64,000 nucleotides of DNA from Listeria sp. PSOL-1 (GTDB lineage: Bacteria; Bacillota; Bacilli; Lactobacillales; Listeriaceae): positions 1,364,001 through 1,428,000 of the forward strand of contig NZ_LR760298.1 in NCBI RefSeq assembly GCF_902806445.1, in the 5' to 3' direction. The position numbers and the translations under genes are program-made. The notes beneath the pieces are model-generated. The model had not been told where the DNA came from. It did no database searches and was given only the letters and a program-made list of their open reading frames with translations. Position 1 is the first letter of the stretch. Each line of letters begins with the position of its first letter. Below are positions 9,214-16,406 of this stretch, piece after piece.

Positions 9214-10368
9214 ATGATGGTCGGAATTCATAAAATCGCCAAAAAACATCACATGACACCACCTAATTTGTTAGCTAATATTGGGACGCTTGCTAAAACA
9301 ACACCAAATTTAATCGATCTCTCGATTGGTGATCCTGATCTTATTACTGATCAACGCATTACTGCTGCTGCATTTACTGATGTACAAAATGGTGCTACAA
9401 AATATACAGAATCGGCTGGAGAGAGCGAATTAATCACCGCAATTATCCATTTTTTCAAGCGTATTTATCATCTTGATTTTAAGCCAGAAGAAGTTCGAGC
9501 AACAGTAGGTGCATTACATGGTATGTATCTGGCCTTGCAGACTATTCTTGATCCAGGAGATGAAGTTATTATTCATGAACCTTATTTTTCTCCCTACAAA
9601 GAGCAAGTATTAAACTCTGGTGGCACACCCGTTTTTATTCCTACTTATGAAAAAAATGGCTTTGCTATTCATGTGGATATTCTTGAAGCTGCAATAACAA
9701 ATAAAACGAAAGCTCTTATTTTAAATTCGCCAAACAACCCTACAGGCTCAGTTTTTCCGAAAGAGACGTTACTAAAAATTGCACAACTTGCCAAGAAGTA
9801 TGATTTTTTTATTCTTGCTGATGAAGTTTATGATGGTTTTAGTTTTTATGAAAAATTTCTTCCAATGGCTACTTTTGCGCCAAAACACACCATTACTTTC
9901 GGCAGTCTATCAAAAAATTTCGCAATGACTGGTTGGCGGATAGGCTATATGATCGCACCAGATTATGTTAATGAAGCAGCAAAATTAATTAATGAAGGCA
10001 TTACCTACTCTGCCCCAACTCCATCTCAGCGTGCTGCTATTTATGCATTGAATCATGCCGAGGAATTCATCCCGCAAGTAACAAATGTATTTCAAAAACG
10101 ACTTGAATATATCGTAAAACGGATTGAAACCATTCCTTATCTGTCTATTCATCCACTAAAAGGTTCTATTTACGCCTTTATCAACATTAGCGCTACACAG
10201 ATGGACTCCGTTTCATTTAGTGAATACTTGCTTAAAGAAACACAAATTCTCGTCGTTCCAGGTTTGGCATTTGGGGACAGTGGGGATCACTATATCCGGC
10301 TTGCTGCAACGCAAGACATCCCCACCCTTAAAGAAGCTTTTGATCGTTTGGAAAAATTGAATTTCTAA
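9214..10368 (+). CDS. Class I/II PLP-dependent aminotransferase (PatA-like)
   Basis: This 384-residue fold-type I aminotransferase has the pyridoxal-phosphate lysine in SLSKNFAMTGWRIGYM near residue 233. The NSPNNPTG and ILADEVYDGF motifs and the C-terminal substrate arginine in HYIRLAAT are intact. GAGGAGGGA precedes the ATG. It lies 32 nt after the amino-acid transporter genes, so it probably shares their transcript and may use the imported amino acid or transaminate N-acetyl-diaminopimelate or aspartate. The exact substrate is not determined. Confidence 0.88.
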   Translation: MMVGIHKIAKKHHMTPPNLLANIGTLAKTTPNLIDLSIGDPDLITDQRITAAAFTDVQNGATKYTESAGESELITAIIHFFKRIYHLDFKPEEVRATVGALHGMYLALQTILDPGDEVIIHEPYFSPYKEQVLNSGGTPVFIPTYEKNGFAIHVDILEAAITNKTKALILNSPNNPTGSVFPKETLLKIAQLAKKYDFFILADEVYDGFSFYEKFLPMATFAPKHTITFGSLSKNFAMTGWRIGYMIAPDYVNEAAKLINEGITYSAPTPSQRAAIYALNHAEEFIPQVTNVFQKRLEYIVKRIETIPYLSIHPLKGSIYAFINISATQMDSVSFSEYLLKETQILVVPGLAFGDSGDHYIRLAATQDIPTLKEAFDRLEKLNF

Positions 10369-10396
10369 CTAAAGAAGTCTGGGAAATAAACAAAAC

Positions 10397-10540
10397 AAAT
10401 CGGCGACAAGCATTTGTATTTAAGGAGTTTGCCAGAACCAGAAGCATGGTAAACCCCTTAAACACAAATGCTTTCGCTCGATTTTTCGTGTTCGAAATGT
10501 AGCATCTACACTTCATTTCCTTAAAAATTAGAGCTAAATC
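10397..10540 (+). repeat. Dispersed structured intergenic repeat, copy 1
   Basis: This copy starts with AAATCGGCGACAAGCATTTG and ends with TTAAAAATTAGAGCTAAATC. It contains nested inverted repeats: the outer arms CGACAAGCATTTGT and ACAAATGCTTTCG, and an inner arm beginning GTTTGCCAG. A second hairpin (GAAATGTAG with CTACACTTCATTTC) follows. Longer copies lie at 13572-13768 and, inverted, at 55740-55910. It sits between the convergent aminotransferase and HAD genes. Confidence 0.8.
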
Positions 10541-10565
10541 ACATGTATTCTGGACTCTTCTTTTT

Positions 10566-11207
10566 TTATTGAAAAGTTTTTTCTAGCTCAATATCATCAA
10601 ATTGATCAAAAGAAGTGACTTCATCTGGAAAATGAATATTTTTCGTCGCTTCATTCGGTACAACAATTACATGGTATCCTGCTTTAAGTGCTGCTTTTGC
10701 ACCATTTAAAGAATCTTCTATCGCATAAGCATCTGTAGGCTTCACTCCTAATTCATTGGCAGCTTGTAAATAAAGTGCAGGGTCTGGTTTAATCTCGATA
10801 ACATCATCAGCAGTTTGAATCGTATCAAAGCGCTCTAATAAGCCAAAACGCTTTAAAACAGGCATTACCCATTCACGAGTCGAGCTTGTCGCTAAACCAA
10901 TTTTAAACCGCCTCTGAGTAGCATAATCAAATATTCGCATAACCCCTTCACGAAGCACAAGCTCATCACGCATGCTATGAATTTCATTACTAACATGCCT
11001 TGTAAATGCAGCTGAATCAAACTTGCCATTCGTCTCTGTTTGCATATAGTCATGTAGCGGCTCTTCAGAAGTACCAATAATTGACTCGTAAACTTCATTT
11101 GGTAAATCGATCCCATAAGCTTCTTTAATATAATCCATCGTGATTTGATGCCATAAATTTTCCGTATCAATCATTGTTCCATCAAAATCAAATACAATTG
11201 CTTTCAT
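10566..11207 (-). CDS. HAD-family phosphatase/phosphoglucomutase-like hydrolase
   Basis: This 213-residue HAD subfamily IA enzyme resembles beta-phosphoglucomutase and sugar-phosphate phosphatases. Motif I is DFDGTMIDTE, with the nucleophile at residue 8 and the acid/base at residue 10. Motif II is ATSSTREW, motif III begins at KPDPALYLQA and motif IV is EDSLNGAKAA. A helical cap lies at residues 16-80. The open frame extends further upstream, but AGGAGG sits 6 nt before this ATG. It is convergent with the aminotransferase, and repeat copy 1 lies between them. The substrate is unknown. Confidence 0.87.
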   Translation of the reverse strand: MKAIVFDFDGTMIDTENLWHQITMDYIKEAYGIDLPNEVYESIIGTSEEPLHDYMQTETNGKFDSAAFTRHVSNEIHSMRDELVLREGVMRIFDYATQRRFKIGLATSSTREWVMPVLKRFGLLERFDTIQTADDVIEIKPDPALYLQAANELGVKPTDAYAIEDSLNGAKAALKAGYHVIVVPNEATKNIHFPDEVTSFDQFDDIELEKTFQ

Positions 11208-11305
11208 CACGTTCCTCCTATTGCTATTCATTTTACTTATTTCTATCATAGCAAAAAATATCACTTATTTCTAAAAAATCATTAGAAAAGCTTGCAATTT
11301 ATTTT

Positions 11306-11349
11306 AAAAACGAATAATATGTAATATGTATTGGTTATTGTTCGTAAAT
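11306..11349 (+). promoter_or_regulatory. PurR operator (two inverted PurBoxes)
   Basis: Two inverted matches to the Bacillus PurR box AWWWCCGAACWWT lie upstream of the purine permease. AAAAACGAATAAT (11306-11318) matches at 11 of 13 positions, and the reverse complement of ATTGTTCGTAAAT (11337-11349) matches at 12 of 13. The 18-nt gap agrees with the known spacing of paired boxes. This predicts repression when PRPP is low. Confidence 0.78.
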
Positions 11350-11375
11350 AATGCCAAAAGGAGTGTATTATTCTT

Positions 11376-12668
11376 ATGTTTCAATTAAAAGCTAGTGGAA
11401 CAGATGCTAAAACAGAAGTTATTTCTGGCTTCACTACATTTTTAACGATGGTCTATATTGTTGTTGTCAATCCAGCGATCCTTTCTGCAGCAGGGGTTCC
11501 ATTTAACACCGTTTTTATGGCTACCATTATTTCAACTGTTATCGGAACGCTTTGGATGGCACTTTTCGCTAACTACCCTATTGCTATTGCACCGGGACTT
11601 GGTATGAATGCTTATTTTGTTACCGTTGTAACAACGCAAAAACTTGACTACTCCATTGCTTTTGCTGCTGTGTTTGTTGCTGGTGTTATCTTTTTATTGC
11701 TTTCACTCACACCCATCCGAGAAAAAATTATTACCGCAATCCCACATAATTTAAAAGCAGGAATTACAGCTGGTATTGGCCTTTTTATCGCTTTTCTAGG
11801 ATTCCGAATGACAGGCATTATTGTCCAAAATAATTCTAATCTAGTTGGACTTGGTGATTTACATTCTGCTGAAGCCTTACTTGCGATTATCGGCTTATTT
11901 GTTACACTTATTTTACTAGCCCTTAATGTTAAAGGCGCACTTTTCATTGGAATGATTATTACAGCGATTATTTCTTTTTTTACTGGTGAACTGAAATTTA
12001 CAGATGGTATTATCAAATTGCCACCAATGCCTGAATTTATTTTTACCAATCCGCTTCATGCATTTGGTGATGTGATGACGCATGGTTTATACGCAGTCAT
12101 CTTATCCTTTTTATTGATCACAATTTTTGATACAACAGGTACAATGATTGGCGTCGCTAAAAAAGCCGGATTAATGAAAGGTGAGTCGCTTCCTAACGCA
12201 AAACAGGCCTTACTTGCGGATGCTGTTTCAACAACAATCGGTTCTATTTTTGGTACAACACCAACAAGTGCTTATGTTGAATCCTCAGCCGGAGTGGCTA
12301 CTGGTGGTAGAACCGGATTAACAACACTCACTGTCTCCATCTTGTTCTTGGTCTCCGCTTTCTTTGCACCGCTTGTAGGAGCTGTTTCAAGTATCTCAGC
12401 AATAACAGCCCCTGCCTTAATTATCGTTGGTAGCATGATGATTGGTGCTGTTAAAGAAATTAACTGGGATTCACTCGACGAAGCATTCCCAGCCTTTCTT
12501 GTTATTTTGGCAATGCCACTTACTTCAAGTATCGCAATTGGCCTAGCATTCGGTTTTATCTCTTATGTCATCTTGAAAATCTTTACAAAGAAATGGCATG
12601 AGCTAAATGGATTTTTAATCGCCATTGCCTTCTTGTTCTTTATTTTAGTAGCATTTTTACCACATTAA
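11376..12668 (+). CDS. Guanine/hypoxanthine permease (AzgA-type NCS2 family)
   Basis: This 430-residue permease belongs to the AzgA/PbuG/PbuO branch and imports hypoxanthine, guanine or adenine with protons. The start FQLKASGTDAKTEVISGFTTFLTMVY and the following APGLGMNAYF motif are typical, as is TPTSAYVESSAGVATGGRTGLT in the second half. About twelve membrane segments are visible. A PurR operator lies in its leader, which supports a purine role. No purine riboswitch is seen. AAGGAG is 12 nt before the ATG, a rather long spacing. Confidence 0.9.
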   Translation: MFQLKASGTDAKTEVISGFTTFLTMVYIVVVNPAILSAAGVPFNTVFMATIISTVIGTLWMALFANYPIAIAPGLGMNAYFVTVVTTQKLDYSIAFAAVFVAGVIFLLLSLTPIREKIITAIPHNLKAGITAGIGLFIAFLGFRMTGIIVQNNSNLVGLGDLHSAEALLAIIGLFVTLILLALNVKGALFIGMIITAIISFFTGELKFTDGIIKLPPMPEFIFTNPLHAFGDVMTHGLYAVILSFLLITIFDTTGTMIGVAKKAGLMKGESLPNAKQALLADAVSTTIGSIFGTTPTSAYVESSAGVATGGRTGLTTLTVSILFLVSAFFAPLVGAVSSISAITAPALIIVGSMMIGAVKEINWDSLDEAFPAFLVILAMPLTSSIAIGLAFGFISYVILKIFTKKWHELNGFLIAIAFLFFILVAFLPH

Positions 12669-12727
12669 GGTTATCCTTTTAAAAGTGCTTACCCTAAAAC
12701 AACTTTCTCCTTTGAAAGGTTGCAGAA

Positions 12728-13006
12728 ATGAGTGACGTTATGTTGTACTGGAAATCCTTTTTTGCGGGTATTGGTATTGCTTTTTTAATACTTATTGCTC
12801 GTCCTTTTGTCTCAAGCTATACGCTTTCAACATTATATTCTTATATGGCAATGCTCCTTGTCATCGGTTCAATCATCTGCTCTGCTTTTGTTTCATTTGG
12901 TGGACGGAGCGGAGGAAACCGCAAGAAACAAATGAAGTGGAGCATCATGCTACTTTGTATGGCTATTCCTAATTTTATCGGATTTATCATTAGTTTTTAT
13001 TTTTGA
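12728..13006 (+). CDS. Small membrane protein of unknown function
   Basis: This 92-residue protein has three probable membrane helices (about residues 10-25, 34-55 and 72-91) joined by a basic loop GGRSGGNRKKQMKW. It follows the purine permease by 59 nt and ends in a strong terminator, so it may be the last gene of that operon. I do not recognise a named family, although Listeria genomes carry a small membrane protein at this position. No function is proposed. Confidence 0.65.
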   Translation: MSDVMLYWKSFFAGIGIAFLILIARPFVSSYTLSTLYSYMAMLLVIGSIICSAFVSFGGRSGGNRKKQMKWSIMLLCMAIPNFIGFIISFYF

Positions 13007-13008
13007 AA

Positions 13009-13057
13009 AAAGAATGTGGAGCATGAAATCATTGGTTTCGTGTTCCACATTCTTTTT
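13009..13057 (+). terminator. Terminator after the small membrane protein gene
   Basis: AGAATGTGGA pairs with TCCACATTCT, and CATGAAA with TTTCGTG extends the stem inward. TTTTT follows on the plus strand. Confidence 0.88.
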
Positions 13058-13061
13058 AGGC

Positions 13062-13093
13062 AAAAAAAATACGCTGAATAAAAAATTCAGCGT
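13062..13093 (-). terminator. Intrinsic terminator of the candidate small RNA
   Basis: On the minus strand ACGCTGAAT and ATTCAGCGT form a perfect 9-bp stem with a 5-nt T loop, followed by A and then eight T residues. It has no fitting coding gene on that strand, which is what points to a small RNA. Confidence 0.85.
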
Positions 13094-13326
13094 CGCCATC
13101 ATGTTTAGATGCTTATGCGTAACGGGATGAAGCATAAACAAAAACTACATGGCAAATGAGATGAATGAAAACAAATAATGGTTCGGTGTTAAACAGATGA
13201 TTAATAAAAATTAATCGATTGGAAGATGGAAACACCGATATCCATTATAACCATGATAGGGTCTTATCCCCATGAAAGTGAAAAATTGATTTTTCATTTT
13301 CATCGGAATAAGAACCAAACCTTATA
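13062..13326 (-). ncRNA. lhrA: Candidate small RNA, probable LhrA homologue
   Basis: No convincing coding frame exists here. The minus strand instead shows a complete small transcription unit: a promoter with -35 TTGCTT (13354-13359) and -10 TAAAAT (13332-13337), 16 nt apart, and about 264 nt downstream a perfect 9-bp intrinsic terminator followed by TTTTTTTT. Near the 5' end a hairpin of about 28 bp (13265-13322) can form, and a GGTGTT/AACACC stem encloses a later loop. LhrA of L. monocytogenes is an Hfq-binding RNA of about 268 nt which, from memory, lies at the corresponding place near the purine permease. The homology is inferred from position, size and architecture, not from an alignment. 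Confidence 0.6.
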
Positions 13327-13331
13327 TTTAC

Positions 13332-13359
13332 ATTTTACTATTTTCATTAAAAAAAGCAA
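13332..13359 (-). promoter_or_regulatory. Promoter of the candidate small RNA
   Basis: On the minus strand TTGCTT and TAAAAT are separated by 16 nt. The predicted start is near 13325, which gives a transcript of about 264 nt up to the terminator. Confidence 0.55.
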
Positions 13360-13449
13360 GAGAACAAACTGTGTATTTTTTTTGAAGGGATAACCACCTG
13401 AATGTTACTTTTATATATTAAACGATATTGAAATAAAAATCAAGAGGAT

Positions 13450-13482
13450 TTAGCAAAAAAATAAAATATTTTTTTGCTAAGT
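13450..13482. repeat. A/T-rich palindrome in the intergenic region
   Basis: TTAGCAAAAAAAT and ATTTTTTTGCTAA form a near-perfect hairpin, followed at 13514-13535 by GCTAAG and CTTAGC around a 10-nt loop. The role is unclear. They lie between the candidate small RNA and repeat copy 2, in a stretch with no coding frame. Confidence 0.5.
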
Positions 13483-13571
13483 CTAAATAAAATTAAAATC
13501 TAATTTTATTATAGCTAAGAAAATACGCGGCTTAGCAACTTTTTGGTACGAAAAAAAGGAATGTAGGAGAT

Positions 13572-13768
13572 AAATCGGCGAACAACTTAACTTGCTCGCA
13601 ATTGAAAAAGTTTGCCAGACTTCCGGTACTCACGTACAATCGTACGCTCCCTCCTAGCTCCTGGCAAACTTCTTAAATATAAACACTTTCGCTCGATTTA
13701 TCGTATGCGAAATGTTGTACCTATGCGATCTTTTTAAATCGTATTTTCTTAAAAAATAGAGCTAAATC
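13572..13768 (+). repeat. Dispersed structured intergenic repeat, copy 2
   Basis: This 197-bp copy begins TAAATCGGCGA and ends AAAAAATAGAGCTAAATC, like copies 1 and 3. The inner inverted arms are GTTTGCCAG and CTGGCAAAC, enclosing a variable segment with CGTACAATCGTACG. The conserved 3' module CACTTTCGCTCGATTT-TCGT is present. It lies immediately downstream of the minus-strand DUF59 gene. Confidence 0.8.
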
Positions 13769-13786
13769 GCCTGAACTCTTGTTTGA

Positions 13787-14095
13787 TTAGCGAATTCCTA
13801 AAGCAATTTTTGCATAACGGGACATTCTTTCTTTTGTCCACGGTGGATTCCACACAATGTTGACATTTGTATCTTTCACTTCTGGAATGTCACTAAGCGC
13901 TGCATGCACCTGATCTGTTAAAACACCAGCAAGCGGGCATCCCATCGTCGTAAGTGTCATTGTAACGGTACAAATACCATCTTCATCTAAATCAACATCA
14001 TAGACTAAACCAATGTTAACAATATCAATCCCCAGTTCAGGATCAATAACTTGCTCTAAAGCACCAAGGATATTCTCTTTTAGCTCCTCATCCAT
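13787..14095 (-). CDS. DUF59/MIP18 family iron-sulfur assembly protein (YitW-like)
   Basis: This 102-residue protein belongs to the MIP18/DUF59 family that helps assemble or deliver iron-sulfur clusters. The start ILGALEQVIDPELGIDIVNIGLVYDV and the single cysteine motif TTMGCPLAG are characteristic, as is the C-terminal WNPPWTKERMS. An upstream start at 14125 is open, but AGGAGG lies 9 nt before this ATG. Its neighbours resemble yitV and yitU of Bacillus, which also accompany yitW. The precise client proteins are unknown. Confidence 0.87.
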   Translation of the reverse strand: MDEELKENILGALEQVIDPELGIDIVNIGLVYDVDLDEDGICTVTMTLTTMGCPLAGVLTDQVHAALSDIPEVKDTNVNIVWNPPWTKERMSRYAKIALGIR

Positions 14096-14165
14096 GCAGT
14101 TGAACCTCCTGTTTTTATTTGTCAATTTATTGTATCATATTTGAGAATCATTTTCACTGCCTCTT

Positions 14166-14918
14166 TTAAAGATATTTTTCAAAAAAAGCTACGCCTTCTA
14201 AAATCCCTTCAATGGAAACTTTATGTTTTGCTTTTTCATCGATAGCAAATTTAACATTATTCGCCATTCCTGCTTTATCAAGCGCTTGATAAAGCCTTTC
14301 ACTATACGCAAAAGGAACAACTTGATCTTCTTTACCATGCCATAAATATAGTGGCCGCTCATCCAGTTTCTCAAGTTGTTCACTTAAATCATATGGATTT
14401 AGTAAAGCAATTCTTTCTTTTACATCGAAGGGCAAGTCGAGACCATTTTTTTTCGCTTCACTAGCAAGTGTGGTAGCAAAATGACCATAATAAGCACTCC
14501 CCATCAGACTAACGGCCACCTTGATCCATTGATATTTAGCAAGCATGCCTAAGGAGGTAATTGCTCCCATCGAAACGCCTCCTACACCAATTCGTGTTGG
14601 CTCAATAAGTAGACGATCGTTTAGCTCCTTTTTTAAAGTAACTAATTCGTTAATATTTGCTTCCACAATATCCCAAAAATAAGTAGCTTGCTGAGTATCA
14701 GTCGCCCCTTCCCTTCTTTCTCCGTGAAATTTTGCATCAGGTAAAATAACACGAAATCCTCTCTGCGCTAACAGATAACCATAATGTAAGTAAAGCTCTT
14801 TTTGCGAACGGAAACCATGATAGAAAAAAATAGTTGGTGTTTTTTGTTCCGCTTTCTCTTTGGAAACGATATGCAATATGGGAATAGAAGCGATTTTTTC
14901 ATTGTAAACTTGAATCAT
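14166..14918 (-). CDS. Alpha/beta-hydrolase esterase (YitV-like)
   Basis: This 250-residue cytosolic hydrolase has the nucleophile elbow GVSMGA near residue 124, an oxyanion-type FYHGFRSQKE segment, and DQVVPF with a later histidine in KHKVSIEG as the probable acid and base. It belongs to the prolyl-oligopeptidase-like esterase group. It lies 70 nt upstream of the DUF59 gene on the same strand and divergent from the HAD phosphatase, a cluster also seen in Bacillus. The substrate is unknown. Confidence 0.85.
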   Translation of the reverse strand: MIQVYNEKIASIPILHIVSKEKAEQKTPTIFFYHGFRSQKELYLHYGYLLAQRGFRVILPDAKFHGERREGATDTQQATYFWDIVEANINELVTLKKELNDRLLIEPTRIGVGGVSMGAITSLGMLAKYQWIKVAVSLMGSAYYGHFATTLASEAKKNGLDLPFDVKERIALLNPYDLSEQLEKLDERPLYLWHGKEDQVVPFAYSERLYQALDKAGMANNVKFAIDEKAKHKVSIEGILEGVAFFEKYL

Positions 14919-15032
14919 TTCACTACTTCCTTTCGATTATATTTGCTACAACCATTTACAAATGACTTCGATTTGTTCTATCATGGATGTATATAAATAC
15001 GAAATAATGATATCTCATAAAAGGAGTTTATA

Positions 15033-15842
15033 ATGGATAAAAAATTAATCGTACTTGACTTAGATGGTACAGCACTTAAGGAAAACCAAACGATCTCTAT
15101 TCGTACACAAGAAACATTGAAAAAGGCTCGGCTTTCTGGGCATGAAGTCATGATTGCAACAGGTAGACCATATCGCCTTAGTTCTCAGTATTACCAAGCT
15201 TTAAATCTGACAACGCCTATTGTTAACTTCAATGGGGCAGTCCTTCATCATCCTCATGATAAGCACTATAAAGAAAACTACCATCACGCGATTGATCTAG
15301 CTATTGTTCGTGAGTTACTTGACTTTACAACCCAATTCCCACTCTCGAATATCGCTGCTGAAGTAGAGGACAATGTATTTTTAAAAGAAAAAAATGACAG
15401 CATCCCTGCAACATTTCACGCTGGTGTTAATAAAATCTTTATTGGCGATTTACGGAAAAACATTCAAGCTGATGCTACTTCCCTGCTTTTTTTTGGTAAA
15501 GAAAAAGAACTTAGCTTAATTAGTAATCATCTGGATCAATCGTTATCGCATGTCATCTCTTATCACACTTGGGGAGCAAGCTGGCCTGCTGTTGAAGTTG
15601 TAAAGCATGGGATTCATAAAGCAATTGGAATTCGTGTAGCTGCTAAAACACTTGGAATTCATCAACGCGATATTATTGCCTTTGGTGATGAAAATAATGA
15701 TTTGCAAATGCTAGATTATGCTGGTATTGGCGTTGCGATGGGAAATGCGACACCAGAGGCCAAAAGTATAGCAAATGAAATTACACTTTCTAATGAAGAG
15801 GATGGTATTGCCGTTTATCTCGAAGAACGCCTTCATTTATAA
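15033..15842 (+). CDS. Cof-type HAD-IIB phosphatase (YitU-like)
   Basis: This 269-residue HAD subfamily IIB sugar- or flavin-phosphate phosphatase begins with the nucleophile motif LDLDGTALK. It has ATGRP as motif II, the conserved lysine around HGIHKAIG and the terminal motif FGDENNDLQML. A type-II cap lies between about residues 85 and 185. AAGGAG precedes the ATG. Related Bacillus proteins can dephosphorylate a riboflavin precursor or various sugar phosphates, but the substrate here is not shown. Confidence 0.88.
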   Translation: MDKKLIVLDLDGTALKENQTISIRTQETLKKARLSGHEVMIATGRPYRLSSQYYQALNLTTPIVNFNGAVLHHPHDKHYKENYHHAIDLAIVRELLDFTTQFPLSNIAAEVEDNVFLKEKNDSIPATFHAGVNKIFIGDLRKNIQADATSLLFFGKEKELSLISNHLDQSLSHVISYHTWGASWPAVEVVKHGIHKAIGIRVAAKTLGIHQRDIIAFGDENNDLQMLDYAGIGVAMGNATPEAKSIANEITLSNEEDGIAVYLEERLHL

Positions 15843-15886
15843 AATGTTGATCAACACCTGACAAACTGACCAAATACTTCCAATGT

Positions 15887-15963
15887 GCAGATTTTGACAG
15901 TAGAAATCAAGCAGCTGCCATATAATAGCAGCGCCTTGGAAATTTGTCAAAATCTGCATTTTT
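15887..15963 (+). terminator. Large nested hairpin and terminator
   Basis: GCAGATTTTGACA and TGTCAAAATCTGC form a perfect 13-bp stem around a 45-nt loop, followed by TTTTTA. The loop itself contains GCTGC paired with GCAGC. It lies between convergent genes and is larger than an ordinary terminator. Confidence 0.7.
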
Positions 15964-15980
15964 ACTTTGTTTCGATCCTA

Positions 15981-16346
15981 TTAGTCGAATACAGGGTATC
16001 CACCAGATAAATAAAAACCAAGTAAGATCGTTAATAATAATAGAATGAAAAACAGAATAAGAAATGGCATCGTTGGTTTTTGTTGCTGACGAAAACTAAG
16101 GAGCATTTCTACAATACCAATAACGATGATTCCTAATAGGATTTTTAGAATGGCAAGAACCCAATTGGTTGCAAAACTATTTCCTAACATCATGATTCCA
16201 CTAAAAATAATAAAAAGGTAAAACACTCGATCGATCATTTGTAATACTTTAAAACCTTTAATTGATTTTGCATAAATTCCCCAAGCTGTGATCGTTAAAA
16301 TTAAGATCCCCAGCCACGAAAACAAATGAAAGTAAGCCCACATCAT
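15981..16346 (-). CDS. YisL-family (DUF1516/UPF0344) membrane protein
   Basis: This protein of about 121 residues has four membrane helices and matches the UPF0344 YisL family, including [12 protein letters not shown] at the start, [25 protein letters not shown] in the centre and [11 protein letters not shown] at the end. Three in-frame ATGs lie close together at 16352, 16346 and 16343. GGAGAGG is too close to the first, so the second or third is used. It lies just upstream of nothing on its strand and downstream of addA. The function of the family is unknown. Confidence 0.85.
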   Translation of the reverse strand: MMWAYFHLFSWLGILILTITAWGIYAKSIKGFKVLQMIDRVFYLFIIFSGIMMLGNSFATNWVLAILKILLGIIVIGIVEMLLSFRQQQKPTMPFLILFFILLLLTILLGFYLSGGYPVFD

Positions 16347-16406
16347 TAACATTCCTCTCCTATGTCGTTATGTTTCATAGTATATCATCAAATAATTGAA
16401 TATGCT

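Noticed and set aside
11265-11375. Purine riboswitch before the purine permease
   Set aside because: The leader is too short and lacks the conserved three-way junction bases; it holds PurR boxes instead.
13450-13482. Origin or partition site at the A/T-rich palindrome
   Set aside because: No DnaA boxes or iterons are near, and an intergenic hairpin is a sufficient explanation.
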